This document shows positions 50,255 through 60,562 of a DNA stretch of 64,000 bases, piece by piece (positions within the stretch are counted from its first letter, which is position 1; each line of letters begins with the position of its first letter). The notes beneath the pieces are model-generated. The model was not told where the DNA came from, ran no database searches, and saw only the letters and a list, made by a program, of their open reading frames with translations. The DNA comes from an uncultured Pseudohongiella sp. (GTDB lineage: Bacteria; Pseudomonadota; Gammaproteobacteria; Pseudomonadales; Pseudohongiellaceae): assembly GCA_902597095.1 (NCBI GenBank), contig CACJWK010000002.1, forward strand, positions 62,001 to 126,000, read 5' to 3'. A program made the translations under genes and the position numbers.

Positions 50255-51307
50255 ATGAAAAACCTAATCAGTCAAGCTGACGGCAAATCCTCTCTGTCAG
50301 TGATACATGCCGCCTGCAGTTTGCTGTGGTTACTGCCCGGCGTGCTGAGCGCTCAGGAGTTCCAGACACCCACCACTGAATGGGGCGTTCCGGATCTGCA
50401 GGGCTATTGGAAAAATAATACAGTCATGCCGTTCGAAAGACCGCAGGAACTCGGCGACAAGCAGGCCTACACCGAACAGGAGGCACTGCAGCTGGAACGC
50501 GCTGCACAGCAGCGTGTCGAGCAGGACAATCAACCGCTTGACCCTGATCGGCCGGCGCCAGCGCTGGAAGCCCTGCCCCCGGTCGGTAACTACGACCTGT
50601 TCTGGACAGATCGCGGGATGTTTCTGCCAACCATCAACGGGGAATTCCGCACCTCAGCGATCATCGATCCCCCAAATGGTCGGATCCCTGAGCGGGTAGC
50701 CGGATTCACTGACCGAATGTAACAATTGAGAGCCAGGCTTCCTGACCGGAACGATGGCCCGGAAGGGCGCAGTTTAGGAGAGCGCTGTGTACTTGCATTT
50801 GGAAACAGCTCCGGGCCGGTTATGTCGCCAGTTATGTATAACTCACACATGCAGATTGTGCAGTCGCCCGGTTATGTATCCATTATGGTAGAGATGGTGC
50901 ACGACACTCGAATCATACGAATTGCCGATTCCAGGGACGCAGTCGCGGCATCGCTCGACAAATGGATGGGCGATTCAATTGGCCGCTGGGAAGGCGATAC
51001 TCTGATTATTGAGACCAAACACTACAATCCTGTGCAAACGTATCGAGGCGCGCCCACCGAAAATCTGACCGTGATAGAGACTTTCCGCCGCGAAGGACCA
51101 AACAAGATCATCTACGGTTTTACGGTGGATGACCCGAGCGTCTATACCGCGCAATGGTCCGGAGAGTATCCTCTCTCAAGAATGGAAGAGCCCGTGTATG
51201 AATACGCCTGCCACGAAGGAAACTACGGTATCATCGGCATCCTGGCGGGAGCGCGCAGACTTGAAGTCATGCAAGAAATCGGCATCGACCGGGCCATCGA
51301 ACAGTAA
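50255..51307 (+). pseudogene. Secreted hypothetical protein family interrupted by one in-frame TAA
   Basis: ORFs 50255..50722 and 50726..51307 share a frame; signal-like N-terminus then EWGVPDLQGYWKNNTVMPFERPQEL...GFTDRM*QLRARLPDRNDGPEGRSLGERCVLAFG...YNSHMQIVQSPGYVSIMVEMVHDTRIIRI. Confidence 0.7.
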
Positions 51308-51454
51308 TCTCCGAATCAATGGAGGGCGAATCTACTTATGCCCTCTCGCTCCGTGGCCGGCGGCGTTTCCTAATCGGAGCAGTCAGGCAAGACAGTGGTC
51401 CCTCCGTGGCGAGAGCAGACCATCTGTGAACAGCTCACCCCCGGAGTCACGACC

Positions 51455-52129
51455 ATGCTCACTCTCCACCATCTGGAATACTCTCAGTCTTTTCGCATTC
51501 TCTGGTTACTTGAGGAGCTGGGAGCCGACTATGAGCTCAAAATTTACGAACGAGACCCAAAGACCTATCAAGCACCGGCAGAACTTAAAAAGCTGTCGCC
51601 GCTGGGTTCAGCGCCGGTCATCACCGACGATGAGGTCACGCTTGCGGAAAGCACTGCCATCATTGATTATTTGTTGGATCAGCACCCTGACTCTGAATTG
51701 CGCGTGAGCCCGGACAGAGAGCATCGCGTACGCTATCTTTTCTGGATGCATGCCTCGCAGGGCTCCATGATGTCATTGATGCTGATGGAAGCAGTCTTTC
51801 AGATACTGATCTCCCGAGTGCCCTTTCTCATTCGCCCCATGATCAAGGCTGTTCTGGAACAAGCGAAACAAAGCTTAATCAAACCACGCATGGCGTCACT
51901 TCTGAACATTGCTGAAGCAGACCTGAAACTCGCTCCGTATTTTGGCGGAGACAGAGTCACAGCCGCAGATATTGCGATGATTTATCCAATGGCTGCCGCG
52001 AAAGACCGATTCTATCTGGATGTGGATTATCCCGAATGCAACGACTGGCTGAACAGGGTTCAGCGGTGTGAGGGCTTCAGATCAGCGGCAGCAAAAGACG
52101 GGCGCGATTCAATTATTCTGAGGGTGTGA
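51455..52129 (+). CDS. Glutathione S-transferase family protein
   Basis: MLTLHHLEYSQSFRILWLLEELGADYELKIYERD...SPLGSAPVITDDEVTLAESTAIIDYLLDQH; VTAADIAMIYP. Confidence 0.92.
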   Translation: MLTLHHLEYSQSFRILWLLEELGADYELKIYERDPKTYQAPAELKKLSPLGSAPVITDDEVTLAESTAIIDYLLDQHPDSELRVSPDREHRVRYLFWMHASQGSMMSLMLMEAVFQILISRVPFLIRPMIKAVLEQAKQSLIKPRMASLLNIAEADLKLAPYFGGDRVTAADIAMIYPMAAAKDRFYLDVDYPECNDWLNRVQRCEGFRSAAAKDGRDSIILRV

Positions 52130-52253
52130 ATACCAAACCTGTTCACAGAATTTTCAACCCGGCAGACAAAACGCCCCGTGTCAGTGCGCTATTCTCTCTG
52201 ATGGGGCTGCTGCAATCTTGAGGTTGCGCCTGGCACAGCTGACACACCAGTTT

Positions 52254-53237
52254 TCATGCAGGTCGGCGGGCACGATGCTTTTCTGCAGTCACCTCAGCCA
52301 TGATCGAGATTGCAATTTCGGCTGGCGTCTTGCTCTCAATCTGGAAACCGATCGGCGCATGCAGGAGTTCAATCTCTTCCTGACTGAGCCCCAACTCCGG
52401 TAAACGTTCCCGCCGCGCCGCTGAGGTACGTTCAGAACCCATCGCTCCCACGTAAAAGGCATCGGTTTTTAAAGCTTCCATAAGCGCCATATCATCCACC
52501 CTTGGATCATGAGCGAGCGCAACGATTCCGCTATAGGGGTTACTGAAACGCTCACGAACGACGTCATCCGGCAGGCGCGATGTTTTCTCCACCCCTTCAA
52601 CCTCCCAGTTATCGAGGTAATTGGGCCTCGGATCACAAAGCGTAACATCGTATTCAAGCGCCCTGGCCATTTCAGCAACGTATTTCGCCACATCGCCAGC
52701 GCCAAGCAGCAGCAAACGATACATAGGACTCAGGCTATGACTCATCTGGTTGCCCTGAATAACGACCGCGTCATCCCGGCTCTCGTCTGCTGTTGAAATT
52801 GCCCCGGATTCGAGGTTCACGATTCTGCTGATACTGGTGTGCTGCTCCAGTGCATTGAGGAGCCGGGCAAACATACCCTTATTCAGGTCGGTTGGTTCGA
52901 TAAACTCCAGCAGCACATGGAGTTGGCCGCCGCAGGGCAGCTTGAGCCGCGCCTGCTCTTCTGCGGTGATTCCATATTTCACCACAAAAGGAACACTCCC
53001 CTCCTCATGAAACCGCTGCTTTAACTGGCCATTCCGCAGCTGGTCAAGGAAATCCTCTTCAATACATCCCCCAGAAATCGACCCTATCAGATCACCCTCA
53101 GGCGTACAGGCCATCATGGCGCCGACAGGACGCGGCGAAGAACCCCAGGTCTTGAGGATTGTGCATAACCACACTGACTGATCTGATCCAAGCCATTGCA
53201 GAGTTCGGCCAATAATTTGCTGCTGACTGCTGAGCAT
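52254..53237 (-). CDS. XdhC/CoxI family protein
   Basis: TILKTWGSSPRPVGAMMACTPEGDLIGSISGGCIEEDF...LLGAGDVAKYVAEMARALEYDVTLCDPR...YVGAMGSERTSAARRERL. Confidence 0.92.
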   Translation of the reverse strand: MLSSQQQIIGRTLQWLGSDQSVWLCTILKTWGSSPRPVGAMMACTPEGDLIGSISGGCIEEDFLDQLRNGQLKQRFHEEGSVPFVVKYGITAEEQARLKLPCGGQLHVLLEFIEPTDLNKGMFARLLNALEQHTSISRIVNLESGAISTADESRDDAVVIQGNQMSHSLSPMYRLLLLGAGDVAKYVAEMARALEYDVTLCDPRPNYLDNWEVEGVEKTSRLPDDVVRERFSNPYSGIVALAHDPRVDDMALMEALKTDAFYVGAMGSERTSAARRERLPELGLSQEEIELLHAPIGFQIESKTPAEIAISIMAEVTAEKHRARRPA

Positions 53238-53315
53238 ACTGAGTCTTTCCTAAAATGGTTTGGCCGCTTTCCCGCACACGCCACGACAATTCTACACAGA
53301 TCAAGTTGACGCGTA

Positions 53316-53530
53316 TTAGACGACCAGAGTTTTCCGCCGGCCTCGCCGGAAAGCGAGAACGCCCAAGACGCAGGTCAGATTATCTGCAACAAACGCCCAG
53401 AAAACCCCGGTCGGAGCCCAATCCAGGGGCAGTGCCAGGCCATACGCAAGTGGCACCTGAATTATCCAAAAGCAGAGCACATTGATAAAGGTTGGCGTTA
53501 TTGTATCACCCCCCGGGAATGACTCGCTGA
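53316..53530 (-). pseudogene. C-terminal remnant of a MATE-family efflux transporter
   Basis: Reverse strand open frame LSESFPGGDTITPTFINVLCFWIIQVPLAYGLALPLDWAPTGVFWAFVADNLTCVLGVLAFRRGRRKTLVV*; an upstream stop in frame and no N-terminal part. Confidence 0.75.
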
Positions 53531-53631
53531 GGCAAAAATTGATTCAAACCGTTCAAGGGTAACCCCGGCAGCGGCCCGGCACTGCCACGGCGATGTCTTC
53601 GCAATCAAGTTCTACCGGAGGTATGACCCGG

Positions 53632-54171
53632 TTACCTCTCGAGCGTCGAGAGACCAAAATCAAGACCCGGCGCACGTCGTTTAGCTTCCAAGTTTAGCAA
53701 GAATGCCTTGGTTTCCAGACCCCCGCCAAAGCCCGTGAGCTTGCCATTACTGCCAATGACCCGATGACAGGGAATGATTACCGGAATCGGGTTGATGCCG
53801 TTGGCCGCACCCACCGCCCGGGAAGCTTTAGGGTTACCGACATACTTCGCCAACTCCCCATAACTCCAGGTTCCGCCATAGGGTATCTGCTGCAGCGCCT
53901 GCCAGACGCGGCGCTGAAATTCAGTACCCTGCGGCCTCAGGGGCAGATCAAAATCCTGACGGCTGCCATCAAAGTACTCATCAAGCTGTTTAATGACTGT
54001 CTTGAAAGGCTCATCATTCTTCTCCCAATCGCTGCCGTGACGCCTTTTCATGGCGCCTGTGGGAAATCCCAATAATTGCAGATACTCGCCATCGCTTGCC
54101 AGCAGCAGCGTGCCGATCGGAGTATGGTGATAACGATAGAAAGTCGCCATAGTCGTCCTCTGTAAATTCAT
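53632..54171 (-). CDS. ogt: Methylated-DNA--protein-cysteine S-methyltransferase
   Basis: FQRRVWQALQQIPYGGTWSYGELAKYVGNPKASRAVGAANGINPIPVIIPCHRVIGSNGKLTGFGGG. Confidence 0.95.
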   Translation of the reverse strand: MNLQRTTMATFYRYHHTPIGTLLLASDGEYLQLLGFPTGAMKRRHGSDWEKNDEPFKTVIKQLDEYFDGSRQDFDLPLRPQGTEFQRRVWQALQQIPYGGTWSYGELAKYVGNPKASRAVGAANGINPIPVIIPCHRVIGSNGKLTGFGGGLETKAFLLNLEAKRRAPGLDFGLSTLER

Positions 54172-54197
54172 AACAACGTTGGTGAATGCGGTAAAGC

Positions 54198-55682
54198 TTA
54201 GTGTTTTTTAGGCTTATTCAATTGTTCAAAAGCATAGTTTTTCCACAATAAAATGGCGCAGTAGGCGCGCCACGGCTGCCAGGACTCAGCGCGCTGTCGC
54301 AAGGCAGAGGGCGTCAGGGTGTCTCCGGGTTCCGCCATCGCGCGCCTGAGAATCAGATCAGAATGCGGAAAAGCATTGGGGTCACTGAGCGCTCGCATAG
54401 CTATGTACTGCGCGGTCCATTCACCGACTCCCTTGATTTTACAAATGGCAGGCACAAATGTTTCCGTGTCTATGCCGCCCCCGATGTCCAACTCGCCACG
54501 CTCGAGTTGTTCCGCGACCGCCCGGATAGCCGCAATGCGCGCCCCAACAATGCCCATACCACCAAGATCCGCCTCGACTAACCGCGCCGGTTCGGGGAAC
54601 GTGTAGCTGAGTCCTTCCACGTCACACTGATAGGCCTCACCATAGCGCTCAGCAACACGTGCCACCAGAGTAGACGCTGCTTTCACGGTGACTTGCTGAC
54701 CGAGAATCGCTCTCACTGCCACTTCATAACCACTCCAGCAACCGGGCACCCTGAGTCCGGGGAACCGCCGTACCATCGGCGCCAATTGCGAATCCTGAAC
54801 CAAGAATTCGTCAATCTGTGCACTGTCTGCTCTGACATCGAACAGCGCACGAATGCGCTCAATGATCCGATGGAGATGACGGGTCTCGCCGTAGCTGACA
54901 CGCACGCGGATGTTATGGCTGCGGGGCTCAAAAAATGCCTGAAAGTGCCCGGCCAGGCCTTCCAGGCGAAACGTTCTCGCATAACTGCGCTCGGTCACAG
55001 CCTCAACCCCGGGAATGGCGCGGTAAGCCAGGAAGCACAGCATCGCTTCGCAGTCAAACGGAGGCCGATAAGACAGAGTCAGCTCGATAGCACTGCCTTC
55101 CTTGAGCTGATTACGGTTCACGCTGCGCGCTTCCCGGAGCTGACGCGGTGAGCGGCTGTAGGTCTTACTGATCAGCGAATTGAACCGACGCACACTGCCG
55201 AAACCCGCTGCGAAGCAGATCTCTGAAAAATTCAGGCGGGTCTCATCAATGAGCTTTTTCGCGAAATGGAGCCGCCGGGTCTGGGCCACAGCTACAGGCG
55301 ACGCACCGAGGTGATCCTTAAATAGACGGCTCAGCTGTCGGGGCCCTACTGCGAGCTGCTCAGCAAGCTCTTTCACTGAGTGGCCATCCAGAAAGCCCTG
55401 ATCAATCAGCTGCAGCGCCCGGGACACATTCCAGGAAACACCGCTCCAGGCCGGTGTTCCCGGTGAGGACTCTGGGCGGCAACGCAAACAAGGACAGAAG
55501 CCCGCCTCCGCAGCTGCTGCGGCTGACTTGTAGAATTGGACATTTTCTTTCTTGGGGACCCGGATCGGACAAATCGGGCGACAGTAGATGCCAGTGGTGA
55601 GTACGCCAACAAAAAATCGCCCGTCAAAGCGCGGATCACGCATCTGTCGAGCATTCTCGAACTCATCGGTATTCATGAGCAT
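54198..55682 (-). CDS. Ada/AraC/AlkA multidomain DNA-3-methyladenine glycosylase/regulator
   Basis: Ada N-domain (RFFVGVLTTGIYCRPICP...FCPCLRCRPE), AraC HTH, AlkA HhH (FVPAICKIKGVGEWTAQYIAMRAL). Confidence 0.93.
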   Translation of the reverse strand: MLMNTDEFENARQMRDPRFDGRFFVGVLTTGIYCRPICPIRVPKKENVQFYKSAAAAAEAGFCPCLRCRPESSPGTPAWSGVSWNVSRALQLIDQGFLDGHSVKELAEQLAVGPRQLSRLFKDHLGASPVAVAQTRRLHFAKKLIDETRLNFSEICFAAGFGSVRRFNSLISKTYSRSPRQLREARSVNRNQLKEGSAIELTLSYRPPFDCEAMLCFLAYRAIPGVEAVTERSYARTFRLEGLAGHFQAFFEPRSHNIRVRVSYGETRHLHRIIERIRALFDVRADSAQIDEFLVQDSQLAPMVRRFPGLRVPGCWSGYEVAVRAILGQQVTVKAASTLVARVAERYGEAYQCDVEGLSYTFPEPARLVEADLGGMGIVGARIAAIRAVAEQLERGELDIGGGIDTETFVPAICKIKGVGEWTAQYIAMRALSDPNAFPHSDLILRRAMAEPGDTLTPSALRQRAESWQPWRAYCAILLWKNYAFEQLNKPKKH

Positions 55683-56010
55683 GGGGCAACTAAAGCCGGT
55701 TGGTCTGAAATTAATGGCATCATATTGTAAATCGCTCCAATAATGGCCTTTTTCGGACTTGATATTGACAATCCTGCCACCAACGACAGACCCTGCGTTA
55801 GCTGACCCTTATGACTCTATTCTGACTACACTGGGCCATTTGCTTTGTCCCGACAACGAACCTTTCCAGAGAATTTTCCGAAACATTCCCGAAACATGCC
55901 TGGAGTCTTCGTAAAACCTCTCGGCGAGTTGGGCATTAATACAAAAGTGCCCGGTCACTTCGGGTCGCGCTCCGCCCGGTTCGCAACACAGCGTCAGGGG
56001 CTATTCGCGC

Positions 56011-56030
56011 TCAGGCGCGTTTGCGCCTGA
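56011..56030. repeat. Perfect hairpin TCAGGCGC-GTTT-GCGCCTGA
   Basis: 8-bp stem with 4-nt loop in the long ilvD upstream region. Confidence 0.5.
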
Positions 56031-56208
56031 TCAGGTCTGGTGACTCGGATCTCGCGACTCAGATCTGGTAATGATGCCCCATAGCCCACAAACCGCGGGC
56101 TGGTGTATAGTATCGCCCTCCTCGCCTGCGCCACGATAAGACCCAATTCAAGTCATCCGGCCCGGCAATTACACTTAAAGCAGATTATTAAGAGATATTA
56201 AAAATCAG

Positions 56209-57888
56209 ATGACTGACAGGGACTTACGTAAAAACTCTTCAATTGTTGTTGATGGCGTCGAGCAGGCACCAAGCCGTTCTATGTTGCGAGCAGTGGGTTT
56301 CGAAGATGGTGACTTCAAAAAACCCCAGATCGGCATCGCTTCGACCTGGAGCATGGTGACGCCGTGCAATATGCACATCAATAAGCTGGCAGAAGACGTC
56401 AACAAGGGGGCTAACGACGCGGGTGGTAAAGGCATCATCTACAACGTTCTGACCATTTCCGATGGGATTTCCATGGGCACAGAGGGCATGAAGTATTCTC
56501 TGGTTTCCCGGGAGGTCATCGCCGACAGCGTGGAGACCGTGTCCGGCTGTATGGGCCATGACGGCATAATCACCATTGGCGGATGTGACAAAAACATGCC
56601 GGGCCTGCTGATGGGCATGGCGCGCCTGGATCGTCCTTCGATATTCATCTATGGCGGCACCATCCAGCCCGGCCCCAACCATACGAACATCATTTCCGTG
56701 TTCGAAGCCGTTGGTGCCCATGCTACGGGCACGGTGTCTGACATTGAGCTTAAAAATATTGAGGAGACGGCTATCCCCGGCCCCGGCTCCTGCGGGGGCA
56801 TGTACACCGCCAACACCATGGCCTCAGCCATTGAAGCCATGGGTATGAGTCTGCCCAACAGTTCGGCTCAGGATGCTATCTCCCAGGAGAAAGTGGAGGA
56901 CTGTCTGAGCGCCGGGGAAGCGATCATGCATTTGCTTGAGCACGACATCAAGCCATCTGACATTATGACCCGTGCCGCTTTCGAGAACGCGATTAAAGTC
57001 ACCATTGCACTGGGCGGCTCAACCAACGCCGTGCTGCACCTGCTGGCTATGGCGCACACGATTGGCGTGGAACTGGAACTGGATGACTTTACCCGGCTCG
57101 GCAAGGACGTTCCCATGCTGGCGGACCTCAAACCCAGCGGGAAATATCTGATGTCCGAACTGATTAAGATAGGTGGCATTCAGCCGCTGATGAAGACGAT
57201 GCTGGAGGCGGGAATGCTCGACGGCTCCTGTATGACGGTCACCGGAAAGACTCTTGCGGAAAACCTGGCAGACGTAGCGCCCTACCCGGAAGGTCAGGAC
57301 ATAATTCGCCCGCTGGATAACCCCATCAAGAAAGACTCGCATCTTCGTATTCTGCGCGGCAATCTCGCGCCGGAGGGCTCAGTGGCAAAAATCACCGGCA
57401 AGGAGGGCCTGTCCTTCACCGGCAATGCCCGGGTGTTTGAATCGGAGGAAGACTGTCTGAAAGGCATTCTTGACGGCACTGTCGTCAAAGGCGATGTCCT
57501 GGTGATTCGTTACGAGGGCCCTAGAGGCGCACCAGGCATGCGAGAAATGCTTTCACCTACCTCCGCCATCATGGGTAAAGGACTGGGCGAGGATATCGCA
57601 TTGATTACGGACGGACGCTTTTCAGGTGGCTCACATGGCTTCGTGGTGGGACACGTGACACCTGAAGCTGTCGAAGGCGGCCCCATCGCTGTGGTCGAGA
57701 CAGGCGACCGGATTTCGATTGACGCTGAAGCCAACATCATCACCCTTGAAATTAGCGATAGAGAGATGCAGGCGCGACTGGCGAATTGGAAAAAACCGGC
57801 GCCCCGCTACACCCGGGGTGTGCTTGCTAAGTTCGCCGCCACTGCGGCTTCCGCGTCAGAAGGTGCTGTGACCGATAAATATCTCTAG
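56209..57888 (+). CDS. ilvD: Dihydroxy-acid dehydratase
   Basis: GISMGTEGMKYSLVSREVIADSVE...GCDKNMPGLLM...PGPGSCGGMYTANTM..DGRFSGGSHGFVVGHVTPEA. Confidence 0.97.
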   Translation: MTDRDLRKNSSIVVDGVEQAPSRSMLRAVGFEDGDFKKPQIGIASTWSMVTPCNMHINKLAEDVNKGANDAGGKGIIYNVLTISDGISMGTEGMKYSLVSREVIADSVETVSGCMGHDGIITIGGCDKNMPGLLMGMARLDRPSIFIYGGTIQPGPNHTNIISVFEAVGAHATGTVSDIELKNIEETAIPGPGSCGGMYTANTMASAIEAMGMSLPNSSAQDAISQEKVEDCLSAGEAIMHLLEHDIKPSDIMTRAAFENAIKVTIALGGSTNAVLHLLAMAHTIGVELELDDFTRLGKDVPMLADLKPSGKYLMSELIKIGGIQPLMKTMLEAGMLDGSCMTVTGKTLAENLADVAPYPEGQDIIRPLDNPIKKDSHLRILRGNLAPEGSVAKITGKEGLSFTGNARVFESEEDCLKGILDGTVVKGDVLVIRYEGPRGAPGMREMLSPTSAIMGKGLGEDIALITDGRFSGGSHGFVVGHVTPEAVEGGPIAVVETGDRISIDAEANIITLEISDREMQARLANWKKPAPRYTRGVLAKFAATAASASEGAVTDKYL

Positions 57889-57911
57889 ACAGGTGGTCGC
57901 GAAGATTCTAA

Positions 57912-58958
57912 GTGCATCCTATGTCTTCATTTTTCGACGGTATCGGAAATAGCCTGACAGGCTCTTTTCTTCAGGATGGAGCCCTGTGGGCGCTACAGAA
58001 TATTCCGGGATTTCCGCCGTTTATCCAGACGGTGCACATTCTCGGTATCGCCGTGGTCATGGGCAGTATTGTGCTTCTCAACCTGCGGATTCTGAAGCTC
58101 GCCATCCCGTCGCAGTCACTGCCTGAAATCACCCGGCGCGTCATGCCGTTCTTCTGGTTCGCACTGGCCAGCAACCTGGTCTCAGGGGCATTTTTTGTCT
58201 TTGCCCGGCCTATGCGGTATTTCAACAACCCGGTATTCCTGTGGAAAATGACCGCCCTGCTTCCCATCGTGATCCTGACGCTTGTGTATCATCGACTCAG
58301 CAAACGCGAGCCGGATTTCTGGCAACTCAATCCATCGCGAATACTGGTTTCACGCCTCATGGCTTTTCTGTCGCTCACTGCGGTGCTGCTGGTTTGCACG
58401 GGAGGGCGCTGGATTGCCTACACTGAGTACCTCGATTATCCCCTGTGGTATGTAGAACCCTATTTTGAAGGCACCGAGTATCCTTTCTGGGTTTCGGTTG
58501 AAAACTGGGGTATCTCCCAGATAATTGCTGCGACCAACTGGTTCCCGACTCTTGAAACGGCCCATGTCTTAGCCGCTTCTCTTCTGGTCGGGTCGATCCT
58601 GTGGGTCGACTTGCGCCTGATCGGGATAGCCGCAACGGCCTACCCTGTGAGCGTGCTGAACCGCGAACTGATTCCATGGGCCTGGGGCGCATTCACCCTC
58701 GCCACAATAACGGGACTGGCTATGTTCATCACCCGCGCCTCAGGGCATCTTCAGAATCCGGCGTTTCAAACAAAGGTCATACTGCTGGCCCTGGCCGGCG
58801 CTAACATGGCTTACTTCCATTTCGCTCTCAACAGAAACCGCGAACAATGGAACGAGGACACAGAACCACCTAGGCAAGCGAAGACAGCAGGCCTGATGTC
58901 ACTCGTTCTGTGGGCACTGGTGATGCTCGCAGGTCGCTGGGTGGGCCACATTGTTTAA
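57912..58958 (+). CDS. Multi-TM membrane protein of unknown function (DUF6644-like)
   Basis: Repeated HILGIAVVMGSIVLLNLRIL / AHVLAASLLVGSILWVDLRLIG modules. Confidence 0.65.
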   Translation: MHPMSSFFDGIGNSLTGSFLQDGALWALQNIPGFPPFIQTVHILGIAVVMGSIVLLNLRILKLAIPSQSLPEITRRVMPFFWFALASNLVSGAFFVFARPMRYFNNPVFLWKMTALLPIVILTLVYHRLSKREPDFWQLNPSRILVSRLMAFLSLTAVLLVCTGGRWIAYTEYLDYPLWYVEPYFEGTEYPFWVSVENWGISQIIAATNWFPTLETAHVLAASLLVGSILWVDLRLIGIAATAYPVSVLNRELIPWAWGAFTLATITGLAMFITRASGHLQNPAFQTKVILLALAGANMAYFHFALNRNREQWNEDTEPPRQAKTAGLMSLVLWALVMLAGRWVGHIV

Positions 58959-59041
58959 CTGCAATGACCGGCCATGATCAGAACGAGTCATATCTCGCTT
59001 AGCCGACAAGGCGCTGATTCACCTGCAATTCGGACAAACCC

Positions 59042-59538
59042 ATGTCAGACCCCGCCATTTTGCAACCAACACTCGTAGGACAGCAGATCATTGCCCGCCC
59101 GATCAAACCAGGAGATTTTGCTGAGCTGTATTCACTGGCGTGCGACCCGAGCGTCTGGGAACAACACCCCCGCAGAATCGCTATCTGGACCCTGAATTCA
59201 GAGCGTTCTTCGATAGCGCGCAACAAAGTGGCAGCGGATTCAGCCTCGTTGATAAAGCCACCAGCCTGCTGATGGGCTCTTCCCGATACGGCAATTTCAA
59301 CTCTGATCGCCGTGAAACCGAAATTAGCTGGACCTTTCTTGGCAAGGACTACTGGGGCAAGTAGTTTAATGCCAAGAGTAAAACTCTGATGATCGGCCAC
59401 GCCTTCGCGTTCGTGGATACGGTGTTATAGGTAGATGAAAACAACCAACGCTCACAACATGCTCTGGAAAAAATTCGGCGTATGGCGTAGGCCGAATTTT
59501 CACAACCGCACAGAAGCCGATTTGAAGGCGAGTTATAG
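59042..59538 (+). pseudogene. Decayed GNAT-family N-acetyltransferase
   Basis: MSDPAILQPTLVGQQIIARPIKPGDFAELYSLACDPSVWEQHP, frameshift to PQNRYLDPEFRAFFDSAQQSGSGFSLVDKATSLLMGSSRYGNFNSDRRETEISWTFLGKDYWGK*FNAKSKTLMIGHAFAFVDTVL*VDENNQRSQHALEKIRRMA*AEF. Confidence 0.85.
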
Positions 59539-59716
59539 GGAGGATGAGATCCATAACAACGCATTTTCCTGAGAGTGTAATCTACGCCATCAATCTGACA
59601 GGCAGACCGCAGCGTCATCGGGCTTAGAGATCGTTCCACGCTGCATTGCATCCCACTGTTTGGGTGTTACACTAAGTCTGTCATTACTCCAACGACAATA
59701 AAAAAAAGGGACTCAA

Positions 59717-60562
59717 ATGATCATTCACCTGGGGCGTCTGAAACCCAACTTGCGATGGCTCGCGATATCTATGGTGGTACTCGGATTCTCCGACCACCCC
59801 TCGAGCCTGCTATTCCAATCCGCCCAGGCCGAAGATGCCGGCAACCTCTACAATACTGCCGTCGACATTCGGATGGGTAACCGGTATTTCGAACGACAAT
59901 GCTCCCGCTGCCATGGCTTCGACGCTAAAGGCAATGATGAAACCGGCGCGCCGAATTTAACGGGCAGGCTTCGCCGCGCAAGTTCAGATGCCGGCATTTT
60001 CAACATCATCAGAGAAGGAGTGCCGGGCACCGCCATGCTGCCTGTGGCAGCAGATGTCCCCGACGCTACCGTATGGCAACTTGTTGCCTATATAAATTCA
60101 CTACGATATGACCCGTTGTCTGTCGAACTTGCCGGAGACGCCGAAACAGGCGACAGGCTGTTCAACGGCAAAGCAGACTGCAGCGGATGTCATATGGTCA
60201 ATGGCCGGGGAGGACGACTCGGACCGGATCTCTCGCGCATTGGTGAAAACAAGACGCCGGAAGATCTGCTGCTTTCCCTGATGGACCCCGACCAGGAGGT
60301 CGCTCCGCGATGGTGGACAGTACGCGCCGCCGGCGCCGACGGTGTAATCCGGGAAGGCTTCCGGATGAATGAAGACAGCTTTTCACTTCGTATCATGGAT
60401 ACCGACTCCAACCTCTGGTCTTTTCAAAAACGTGAGCTCGAAAACTATGAAAGACTGGAGAAATCCACCATGCCAAGTTATGCCGAATCGCTATCTGATG
60501 GCGAACTCGACGACCTAGTGGCTTACTTGTTTTCGCTTCGACGAGAGGTACTCCCCCAATGA
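59717..60562 (+). CDS. Di-heme-type c-type cytochrome
   Basis: Two CxxCH motifs (CSRCHG, CSGCHM) and signal-like N-terminus; ends SLSDGELDDLVAYLFSLR. Confidence 0.92.
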   Translation: MIIHLGRLKPNLRWLAISMVVLGFSDHPSSLLFQSAQAEDAGNLYNTAVDIRMGNRYFERQCSRCHGFDAKGNDETGAPNLTGRLRRASSDAGIFNIIREGVPGTAMLPVAADVPDATVWQLVAYINSLRYDPLSVELAGDAETGDRLFNGKADCSGCHMVNGRGGRLGPDLSRIGENKTPEDLLLSLMDPDQEVAPRWWTVRAAGADGVIREGFRMNEDSFSLRIMDTDSNLWSFQKRELENYERLEKSTMPSYAESLSDGELDDLVAYLFSLRREVLPQ

